Assembly: GCA_031472005.1 (NCBI GenBank)
Contig: PZJY01000002.1
Location: forward strand, 620,001-684,000
Reading direction: 5' to 3'
DNA length: 64,000 nt
Source: Tetracladium setigerum
Taxonomy: Eukaryota > Ascomycota > Leotiomycetes > Helotiales
Positions 56,486 to 64,000 of this stretch are shown here, piece after piece. The position numbers and the translations under genes were made by a program. A model generated the notes under the pieces. It searched no databases. It was given only the letters and a program-made list of their open reading frames with translations, and had not been told where the DNA came from. Position 1 is the first letter of the stretch; every line of letters begins with the position of its first letter.

Positions 56486-57492
56486 ATGCCAATGCAGGAG
56501 GGCATCCCCACATTTAGCACCCACTTCCCGTCGACTTGGGTGGTTGATGACACAGACGACGACGACAACAGCAGCAGCGAGGACGACTCCAACAATGACG
56601 ACGAGACCAGCGAGACGGGCGAGTCCAGTGTGACTGAAACGCTGAACGACACGCCGAAGGTCAATACAAATGGCAGCGGCAATGTGGTTATCTCGCCACA
56701 GAAAGAGCAGCTGGGCTCCTCCTCGACACCAGCCGTCCCAATAGCATCTTCTCCTCCTCCCACCGCACCACCAACCTACTCCGCACAATTTCCTTCGTCC
56801 TGGATCCTCCCCCAAATCCCACTTTGCATGCCCATCCTCACGTTCGACCAGTCTCCTTGGGAGCAGCCAGCCTCAATGCCACTCAAGAGCGCGCATTCCT
56901 CGAACGTCGCCGAGTCACAGAAGGAATAGATCCCAAGGCGCAACTTGCGCTTGAGAAAGCTTTGCAGAATGCGAAACTCAACTCCAGCTATACACGGATG
57001 CCTGCGCTTGCGCAAACATTCTCACCTGCCCATACTATGAGGGGCATGGAGAAGGCTGATCAGCTGGAGAGTTTCAAGAGTGAGCTGCTGGAGAGGTTGA
57101 CGAAGTCTGCTGTTGTTGGAAATGGATATGCGAGACCTGGTATAGAGGTGATGCCGCGGAATCAGAGTATGGTGGCTGAGCGAGAGGATAAGTTGGAGAC
57201 TTTCAGAAGGGAATTAAAGACAAGATTGGCCTTGCAACAATCAGAGGAGCAAAGGTGGCGGGCGAATAGAGAAGCAGCGCTAACACCGATACAGGGGCAG
57301 ATGCAGGTGCAGTCTGTTGGTATGGTTAAGAGGAATGCTGTAAACCATGATCAGGAGTCTGATAAAGAGAGCGAGAATGACGAGTATAATTCTGATGATA
57401 GTTCGTCATACGGTGGACTGGGAGATGTTCCTTACATGGCGCCTTCAGTTGCGGATAAGTACTCCACCAGGGGTTCTGGAACGATGAACTAA
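56486..57492 (+). CDS. Acidic/charged protein of unknown function, with a frame break
   Basis: Single-exon frame; I do not recognise a family. The N-terminal half is Asp/Ser/Glu-rich, then Pro/Ser/Thr-rich. It contains a motif used twice: T-H-F-P-S-T-W-V near the start and A-Q-F-P-S-S-W-I about 85 residues later. The C-terminal half is helical and charged, with the element K-A-D-Q-L-E-S-F-K-S-E-L-L-E-R-L echoed 50 residues on by R-E-D-K-L-E-T-F-R-R-E-L-K-T-R-L. One C is missing in the C5 run 56809-56813; the downstream frame (A-T-Q-E-R-A-F-L-E-R-R) is plainly coding. Expected length about 335 residues. The duplicated motifs argue for a real protein. It converges on the VWA gene with a 239-bp gap. 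Confidence 0.68.
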
Positions 57493-57731
57493 TAACATGC
57501 ATGGTGGAATCAGAATATTCAAATTGGTTTATTGTGCGGGTCATGTAGAATTGAATATTTTTATTTTTATTTTGTTTTGGAAATTGTGTGCTATTGCTAT
57601 TACTATTGCGATTGATTCCAATTTTGTTCCGCAACTGCGGACGCATTCAAGACAAGTGCTCATGAAAAAGGCTAGAAAGGAAAGAAACATCATCTGAAAA
57701 TAGATAGCTGCAAATTACCATCCAGTCTTAC

Positions 57732-60221
57732 TCAATTCTTTGAAGCCAGTTGCTTAATGATATCTGCAGACAAACCCTGCCCAATACCAAAAGGTTTCGA
57801 AATCACATTCGTCATCGATGCCATCGACTTAATTGCATTGAAAAAATCAACAGCCGTCGAGTATGTTGGTCCATACAAAAACAGGGCATGTAAGTACACG
57901 GCCATAGCCGGGCCTGTCTGCTTCTCCACAGCCTCGAATTCCGTCATTATTCGAAAGCTTGCGAGTGTTTCCGCGTCTACCAAATTAGATGACAAAAGCT
58001 TGTCGAAGGTGATTGTTGTTGCGACGTTGTTTTGTACTTGTTGGGGAAGTCCTCGCGTGGATTGACGAGGGGTGCTGCTGTCACTGGTACTAGTACTAGT
58101 ACTAAGCATCTCAGTGATGGGGATATTTGCAGGCAGAGCGCTTTGGCCCGCACCGCCTCCAGAGGTGGTGTAGAAGACTTCGGTGATGTGGTACATCAGT
58201 CGCTGAAACATGTGTATTTGAAGCTGTTCTTGGGTGCATCCAACATCACGCAGTAATCGAATAATAACCATGAAACCTGGCACTGGATACCGAAGCATGG
58301 ATAAATCCACGTTCTTATTATCTGCTGGATCCAACAAAGCCCTTTCCGACACAAAACTAAGGAGACTCAGCGTTCGACCCTTCCTGAGGTGTCGATTTGC
58401 ACCTCGTTTGCTGGTATTTGGATTCATGGCAGCAGGAATCTCGGCGATGTTGGATAGATCTACTTTTGCCCACTGAATGGCCCTTTGATAGAGGTCTCTC
58501 TCATCTGCAGGCGCATCTCGAACTCTGTTTTGAATGAGCATTCTATCCAAGGTGGCGACAAATAAGGTGTACAAATCGGTCTTCTGGAACCTGCCCTTGA
58601 AAACAGTATCGAGTGTAGTCATCCAACTTTCTTTATTCTGTTCCGCTCGGACGAGAGGTAGAGCCCCGATGACTGTTTCGGAATATGGAGACGTGTAGTT
58701 CCGAACGAGATACACGGCACATGCGTCGCATGAGAGGAAGAATGATATGATATCAGTTTCTGCGAAACTGCTCATCGCAAGAGGAAACGCCAGTGGTGAG
58801 TACGCTCCTAGACGAGGGAAGTTTGCCGTTGCAATATTCGGCGGGGATTTCAGCAAGATAGTCAACACCGATTCCGCGGAACAGAGCATGCATTTCCCTT
58901 TGAACTCCGAATTTGGTGTCTCGGGGCATCTTTTGAACCCAGGAAAGAACAAAGTGTTGAGCTCATCATCGCCTTGCTGGTAAGTTGAGTCTTCATCCTC
59001 TGAGGATACATCGCCAGTACCCATAACGTCTGAATAAACATAGCTGCTTCTTGCTACCCTCGCCTTATTCTGTACAACTCTGGTATTCAATGCCTGGCAA
59101 GTTCGTGAGGACCTCGACCACATCGCATTGCTCCTCCGAGATACCATATTGGCTCCAACAAGGTCTTGCAGAGACCTTTGGAAAGCTCGTTGGTTATCCT
59201 GGTGGGCCTTCCGAAGGTTCGAGCGGATGATGTCAATACTCGCTGGGGGCTCGCCTTTCTTCAAGGATTCCAGGAGCTGGGTGACAGCTTGCTGAGCGAG
59301 TCCTCCAATATCAGGGCGATCGGACGACAACTTAGGTATCTGCACTTGTTGGGCACTCAACCAATTTGTCAAATCTTGCCCAGTTCCTCTCGTCACTTCT
59401 GCCAGAATGAGCGATTTGATGTTATCCTCATTCTGCAAGATCTTCGCAACGGACTGCGCATCGGCCTCTCCAGAATACAAATCCTTCATTCCAATCACCA
59501 AACCATCCTGCAGCGCAATCTGATCCGCATTGATCTTCGTCGGTGGTTTGATCTGAATTCTTGCCAGATCTTCATACGCCATATGCGGCAGTTCCGCCCA
59601 AGACGTATATCTATTCAGCACAGGCTGATTCTGCGATACCCCCGCCGTCACCAACAAATCCTTGAAACACCCCTTCGCTTGCAAGATCGAAAGCTTTCCG
59701 GTCCCGATATCATGGAAGAGGAAGAGGCAGTCGGGCGCGACGGCATAAGCAGCTATACCAACTGAAATATCGCACGTTGAGGGCGGTCCATGCGTCGTCG
59801 ACCCAAACACAACAACCACACACGCCTTCCCATGCAACTCATGCTCCCTCATCCCAATCGCAAACTCCTGCACGAGCGAATCCTGGATTTGTCCATCCGT
59901 GAGCAGAAACCAGAGACCGCACGAGTCAAGTGCCTGGCGACTAGGCGGATGCGTATAAAGAACCGAAGGGTCAGTTCCACCACTCGATCTGAGCGTGTAG
60001 AGGGAGGGAGCCTGTGCAGGGAGTTGAATGGGGGCTTTGGCTGTGTCGGACCAAGGGAGTATATGGATTGGAGTTTGATTGTGGGGGGAGAGGAGAGAGC
60101 AGATTGTTCGGACGGCTCCAATTTCGGCTTGGAGTGTTTGGCCGTAGGTGCTGCCGGATGTGTCGATGGCGATGCTGATTGAGGAGTCGCCTAGGTCGCG
60201 GAGGTTGGTTGTTGTGGCCAT
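57732..60221 (-). CDS. VWA-domain protein
   Basis: Single-exon gene of 829 residues; start at M-A-T-T-T-N-L. The open frame continues 95 codons upstream, but that part is hydrophobic and GA-rich at DNA level and looks like a leader. Residues from about 12 form a von Willebrand factor A fold with an intact MIDAS motif, I-A-I-D-T-S-G-S-T-Y-G, then F-L-L-T-D-G-Q-I and V-V-V-V-F-G-S. The long remainder is mixed alpha/beta with a C-x2-C-like pair (G-K-C-M-L-C and S-C-D-A-C) that might bind metal, and a Ser/Thr linker near residue 730. The architecture is common in filamentous fungi but has no assigned role known to me. No frame break in 2.5 kb. Confidence 0.85.
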   Translation of the reverse strand: MATTTNLRDLGDSSISIAIDTSGSTYGQTLQAEIGAVRTICSLLSPHNQTPIHILPWSDTAKAPIQLPAQAPSLYTLRSSGGTDPSVLYTHPPSRQALDSCGLWFLLTDGQIQDSLVQEFAIGMREHELHGKACVVVVFGSTTHGPPSTCDISVGIAAYAVAPDCLFLFHDIGTGKLSILQAKGCFKDLLVTAGVSQNQPVLNRYTSWAELPHMAYEDLARIQIKPPTKINADQIALQDGLVIGMKDLYSGEADAQSVAKILQNEDNIKSLILAEVTRGTGQDLTNWLSAQQVQIPKLSSDRPDIGGLAQQAVTQLLESLKKGEPPASIDIIRSNLRKAHQDNQRAFQRSLQDLVGANMVSRRSNAMWSRSSRTCQALNTRVVQNKARVARSSYVYSDVMGTGDVSSEDEDSTYQQGDDELNTLFFPGFKRCPETPNSEFKGKCMLCSAESVLTILLKSPPNIATANFPRLGAYSPLAFPLAMSSFAETDIISFFLSCDACAVYLVRNYTSPYSETVIGALPLVRAEQNKESWMTTLDTVFKGRFQKTDLYTLFVATLDRMLIQNRVRDAPADERDLYQRAIQWAKVDLSNIAEIPAAMNPNTSKRGANRHLRKGRTLSLLSFVSERALLDPADNKNVDLSMLRYPVPGFMVIIRLLRDVGCTQEQLQIHMFQRLMYHITEVFYTTSGGGAGQSALPANIPITEMLSTSTSTSDSSTPRQSTRGLPQQVQNNVATTITFDKLLSSNLVDAETLASFRIMTEFEAVEKQTGPAMAVYLHALFLYGPTYSTAVDFFNAIKSMASMTNVISKPFGIGQGLSADIIKQLASKN

Positions 60222-61464
60222 CTTGATGATTTGCTCAGAAGAGTGAATATGGTAGGTAGGTATGTCTTCAGATATTGAGAGGAGGGTTGAGGTTTTGATC
60301 GGTGATGAGGAAGGGACTTTTGTATTTGTACGCTTCTGAACTGAAGATATGATATGGTTTGATCTTATGTAGCCCAAAAACAAAGAGATAGAGAAAGAGA
60401 GAAAGAGAAAGAGAAAAAATGAGCGAGAACGAGCTGAGATAATAGAAAGAATAAGAAATAGCCAGATCTTTTTTACTTTATGTGACTCCTTCAGCCTTAC
60501 GAACAAACAACAATGTAGCCTGCCCTTGTCTGCCTACATGCCTGCCTACTCCTTTACGCACCACCTCAAACCCTTTTCAAATGACAAGGCTGCGCGCTTG
60601 CGTGTACGCCACAGTACTCTCGGTGAGTAACAAAAATCCTGCCAGAAAAAATCTGCCACAGAGTGAATAAGTAAGTAAGTGAGTGAGGGAGTGAGTGAGT
60701 GAGTGAGTGAGTGAGTGGACGAACTAGTTATGCATTGTGCGTTGTTTTAACGTATACTGCATGTTTTGTTCATTCATGGCTGCCTTCTATGTTTCTCTTG
60801 TTTTCTGGCTTTTGTGATTGGTGTTTTATAAGGAGGTGAGACTGGCGCTTTTATTAAGCGAGTGAAAGCTGAGGGAAGAAGGTAGCTTGCTTCGTTTTAA
60901 TAAATTCGTTGGTACCTAAGCCTTTCTTGGGAGGGAAGTCTTAAGAGAGGTGGTTAAAGTTGTTATCTTAGTTACAAGACACGAGGGAGGCATGGTTAAA
61001 GTTGTTATGGAATGGGCGAGGTATTGGTTGAGAAGAGGTTGAAATATAGTACCCCAATCATAACAATTTAATTATCATCATTTTAAAAATATGTTGGACG
61101 ATCCTTACTTGAGCTGTGGGTGATTAAACGGCTATTCTGAAAAAAAAAAAAAAAAGAAAGTCATTTATTGTGCAGAGGAATGGAGAATAAAGTGCCGGAA
61201 GAGATATGAGTTCCAGCCAGGCAACGAGAAAACAAGAGTTACTCCTCTAAAGGATAGTAGTTGCCAGTCTTCAGTATACGTTATGTGAATAGCCAGACTA
61301 AATCCCAAGGTAAGATAGCAGATAGCAGAGAGCATTGAGTAATAATTTCGTATTGTACAGTCCTTAGAAGTCCTCATATGCCGGCTCGACATCGACATCA
61401 TTAATTCATTCATTCTTCTTCTGGCCCGTAACACCAACAAAGTAGTAACCCATCCCATTATTAT
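60222..61464. other. VWA promoter and downstream gap
   Basis: 1.2 kb holding the VWA leader with a GA-rich tract (60382-60419), a GAGT microsatellite and a 16-base A run at 61140-61155. No gene seen. Confidence 0.5.
60671..60718. repeat. (GAGT)n microsatellite
   Basis: About eleven copies of GTGA/GAGT with two GTAA and one GGGA variant, in the VWA upstream region. Confidence 0.85.
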
Positions 61465-62059
61465 TTACTTTCCACCGAATCCGAACCACGAAGAGATACC
61501 ACTCTTCGCTTCTGCGGCCTTGACCTCAATCTTTCGGTCGACCTCGTCAATCTTCTTGCTTGCATCTTTGCGGTATTGGTCGAATGTTCCTTCCGCCTTT
61601 GCTAGTTCTGCGCGAGCCTTCTCGGTCTATTTGTATAGTCTATTAGCACGGGGTTCCATGACGATTGCATGTGCAAATGACACAACCAACAAATACCAGT
61701 GCTATAAGTTTGGTATAGGCAGTGTAGTAGTCTACTGGACAATACTTACAGCACTGTCAATCTTTGCTCCAGCTTCAGCGCCCCATTTCTCAGTCTCCTT
61801 CTTGGCTTCGTGTGATCGGCCAGGAATTTCAGACTTGATTTTTGCCGAGGCAGCGGAGACATCCTCTGTCGAACACAAAGTAGGTTAGCAAGCTACACAT
61901 TTTATGAAGCTATGCGAGGGGCCACAGGTATATAGACGTACTCTCGAATTGCTTCTCAGCAACCTTTGGGTTGCCACCGGCACTATAAAGGTAATATCCA
62001 ACACCACCAGCCGCGGCGAGGGTGATGGCGAGAGGAGCTTTGGATCTTGGTTGGGCCAT
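61465..62059 (-). CDS. Calcofluor-white-hypersensitivity-type protein
   Basis: Small protein conserved in filamentous ascomycetes and annotated elsewhere as calcofluor white hypersensitive protein; biochemical role unknown. Exons 62059-61942, 61865-61750 and 61626-61465 give 131 residues in frame. A short N-terminal membrane helix (A-I-T-L-A-A-A-G-G-V-G-Y-Y-L-Y) is followed by G-G-N-P-K-x-A-E-K-x-F-E, the family marker. A Lys/Glu/Ala amphipathic helix follows, and the C-terminus ends S-S-W-F-G-F-G-G-K. Its layout (N-terminal anchor plus long charged helix) resembles MIC12, suggesting an organelle membrane. Confidence 0.78.
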
Positions 62060-62837
62060 TGTGAAGGATTATGTGGTATTTGTACAGTAGTGAGGAGAGG
62101 TAGCTGTTGTGTGTGTGTGGCACAAAGGTACAGTCGTAGATGGTTGGGCTTGGTTGTTTGGATGGAAAAAAAATAATGAATCGACAACGAGGGGGTTGCA
62201 GGCTTATGAAGGAGTTGAGAGGGAGGAGGAGGTTGGTCGAGAGCTGGATGAGGTGATGCAAACACCATTGGCCACGGAAGAAGGACTGGGACTGGGCAGA
62301 GGGGAAAGGGAAAGCTCCTTCCCTGCAATCGGCATACGTCATGAAAATCCACGTGATTTAGTGCTTGGCATTTGGCTTGGCGGCGCGGGATGTGGATTTG
62401 ATCTGGATCTCCAACCTTGAAATATGCGGGATGCAATCATGGATTCATCCATCCATTCATTCATTCCTGCATTCGTAGCTGAGGCCATGGCGCGTCACAC
62501 ATATTCCATTATTCCATTTCATTATTGCAACCTCAGAGCCCACAACATACAACTAAAAAGTTGATTTTACCTTCAATTTACTACTTCACTGGGAGGCTTG
62601 TGAGAGTGAGACCTTTTCAAGAGCATCTGGTCAACTTGTGACGCCACGCCCATTCCGCCAGCACTACTACCTTAGTTAGTTCTGTACACGACGCCGTCGT
62701 CAATCTTCCTCCCTTTCGTTTCCCACTTCATTTTTAAGTCCTGGAATTTCATGGTTTACTTGTAAACCCACATAGCCAATCTCACATTATTTCTTATTGG
62801 CCCCTTGTTGCACGCCATGCAGTAGGTGCTCGAAGAA
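62060..62837. promoter_or_regulatory. divergent promoter region
   Basis: 778 bp between divergent starts. It contains a run of CATT/CATC repeats near 62440-62465. No gene. Confidence 0.45.
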
Positions 62838-64000
62838 ATGGCCATTCTTCATTCCTCCACCCGTCGACCAGCAGCTCTGAAAGCTTCCGATTACGACCAC
62901 GAAATCATTCTCGTCGACCACACAGCAAATTCACCAACGCGAACACTCACGCGAACACCATCTCCAGATCATGAAGATCTTGACTACCAGAACTCCCCTG
63001 GTGTGGTCTCAGACTCTTCCTCTCGAAGACACAGTGATGTTCCACTTCGAAAACACAACACAGCCTCGAGGAAGTTAAGGCAGCAAGTGGCACGGAGGAA
63101 ATATGGCAAATACAAAGGTCAACCTGCAGGAGAGGACGGGTCTTATGAGGCAGATGGGGATACCTCCGCTGCAGACACGGATGGGGCAGAGGACGTTATC
63201 GAGGAACAACCCAATGGAGCGGACGCCAGCAACGGCCATACCAACGGCAATACCGAACAGAGGGGTCGACCAGTATCGAGCAAACCGAAACCAAAGGAAC
63301 CCGAGTCTGCCATTGATATTCTTTACGAAAATCAAAGAGGGGGTTTTCTATGCGGCATACCTCTGTTCTCCGCAAAAGCTTTGGGAAACCTCGATCCATC
63401 CCCTTGGACAAACTGCGCTCAAAAGACCAGTGCCACGAACATCACAAACGCACAGGTCCCAGATCCAAGCTGGGAATGGGTCTGGAAGGATTGGTCAATC
63501 AATCATTCTGATGAGGTGGACGACAATGGTTGGGAGTACTCTTTCATGTTTGCAAAGTTCTTTTCGTGGCATGGACCGACGTGGTACAACTCATGTGTAC
63601 GACGAAGGGCATGGATAAGGAAACGCGTGAAGAAGAATGCCCAGCCCCATGTTCAGGACTCGCACATGCTCAACTCGGATTACTTCACCATTCATCCTGT
63701 TATGGCTGAGAGGAGTAGAAGCCGTGGCTCTACAGTTGGAGGGACACTTCGGCACCGACTCAGCGTCGCTCAGCTTGCTCGGCAGGAAATGGAACAAGAT
63801 GTTGTACTAGAAAATATCACCGACATACCACACTTGCTAAAAGCGCTAAAAGCTGCCATCATCGATCGCGAGAAATTGGAGGCCGTGGAAAGCTTCATCG
63901 AGCACGGTGGAGAGGAGTTGTACTATTTGAGAGACAAAATGCACGACATCATGGGGCTGTTCATATTTCAGACATCTCGAAAGCTACTTCTTTCGTATCT
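62838..64000 (+). CDS. MUG65-like peroxin/dysferlin-domain protein, 5' part
   Basis: Open from the ATG at 62838 to the window edge: 387 codons with no stop, so the gene is cut by the window and not broken. The N-terminal 180 residues are disordered (Ser/Thr/Pro, then Gly/Asp/Asn). Then comes A-I-D-I-L-Y-E-N-Q-R-G and a DysF region: P-D-P-S-W-E-W-V-W-K-D-W, D-D-N-G-W-E-Y-S-F-M-F, W-H-G-P and V-R-R-R-A-W-I-R. The W-x-W and V-R-R-R-x-W-x-R pairs are typical of DysFN/DysFC as in Pex23/Pex30-like and S. pombe Mug65 proteins. Such proteins sit at ER-peroxisome or other membrane contacts; Mug65 is meiotically induced. The assignment between Mug65 and other DysF proteins is by gene layout. Confidence 0.82.
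   Translation, partial: MAILHSSTRRPAALKASDYDHEIILVDHTANSPTRTLTRTPSPDHEDLDYQNSPGVVSDSSSRRHSDVPLRKHNTASRKLRQQVARRKYGKYKGQPAGEDGSYEADGDTSAADTDGAEDVIEEQPNGADASNGHTNGNTEQRGRPVSSKPKPKEPESAIDILYENQRGGFLCGIPLFSAKALGNLDPSPWTNCAQKTSATNITNAQVPDPSWEWVWKDWSINHSDEVDDNGWEYSFMFAKFFSWHGPTWYNSCVRRRAWIRKRVKKNAQPHVQDSHMLNSDYFTIHPVMAERSRSRGSTVGGTLRHRLSVAQLARQEMEQDVVLENITDIPHLLKALKAAIIDREKLEAVESFIEHGGEELYYLRDKMHDIMGLFIFQTSRKLLLSY

Noticed and set aside
595..57492. Programmed +1 ribosomal frameshifting as the cause of the many frame breaks
   Set aside because: Sites share no slippery heptamer or rare codon, they fall anywhere in the genes, and one falls at a splice junction and another possibly in a non-coding hairpin. 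A run-length error explains all of them.
60222..60506. 95-codon N-terminal extension of the VWA protein
   Set aside because: It is encoded by a GA-rich simple-sequence tract and lacks family resemblance; the internal ATG before A-T-T-T-N-L is a better start.
1..64000. CRISPR arrays, operons, ribosome binding sites and bacterial-type riboswitches
   Set aside because: The window is eukaryotic nuclear DNA with spliceosomal introns; no such structures were seen.

Overview
The window reads as nuclear DNA of a filamentous ascomycete (Pezizomycotina). Genes carry many short introns (about 46-280 nt, GT-AG, often with a CTAAC or GCTAAT branch point), and both strands are densely coded. Gene content is typical of the group: UTP25, MIC12, an Axl2-type cadherin-like protein, a NACHT-ankyrin NLR, a GH114 glycosidase and a small cysteine-rich secreted protein. 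I lean towards Leotiomycetes, but the sequence alone does not settle the class.

Layout from left to right. 0.6-7 kb: complex I PSST subunit, choline-phosphate cytidylyltransferase and a PP2C phosphatase, all on the minus strand. 8.6-13.6 kb: an Axl2-like membrane protein and a tiny secreted cysteine-rich peptide, both minus. 14.4-18.8 kb: EFM6 methyltransferase (+), SHB17 sedoheptulose bisphosphatase (-) and an RBR-type ubiquitin ligase (+). 20-22.9 kb: an isolated NLR (-) with near-identical ankyrin repeats. 24-38.8 kb: a dense housekeeping block with a PPR protein (-), CWF18 (+), a CCHC zinc-knuckle protein (-), an R3H-SUZ protein (+), eIF3f (-), UTP25 (+), MRPL8/bL17m (-) and MIC12 (+). 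38.8-41.7 kb: a gene-poor gap holding a decayed tyrosine-recombinase-like coding relic. 41.7-48.4 kb: an SDR (-), the ARD1/NAA10 N-acetyltransferase (+), a small membrane protein (-) and a membrane-anchored histidine phosphatase (+). 48.4-51.4 kb: mostly empty, with two adjacent strong hairpins. 51.4-57.5 kb: GH114 (+), an F-box-like protein (+) followed by a duplicated GH114 tail, and an unknown acidic protein (+). 57.7-64 kb: a VWA protein (-), a calcofluor-white-hypersensitivity type protein (-) and the 5' part of a MUG65-like dysferlin-domain protein (+).

The genes do not form one pathway. Most are unlinked housekeeping functions (translation, mitochondria, splicing, lipid synthesis), arranged as divergent pairs that share 275-820 bp promoters and convergent pairs with short gaps. 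The accessory pieces are the NLR, the secreted peptide, the GH114/F-box locus and the recombinase relic.

The most striking global feature is technical or mutational. Fourteen of the 27 gene models need a total of 19 single-base insertions to stay in frame. Every lesion is a net loss of one base and nearly all can be placed in a G/C homopolymer. The most likely cause is a systematic consensus error, not pseudogenes. Exon boundaries below come from splice signals and family knowledge, read by eye.
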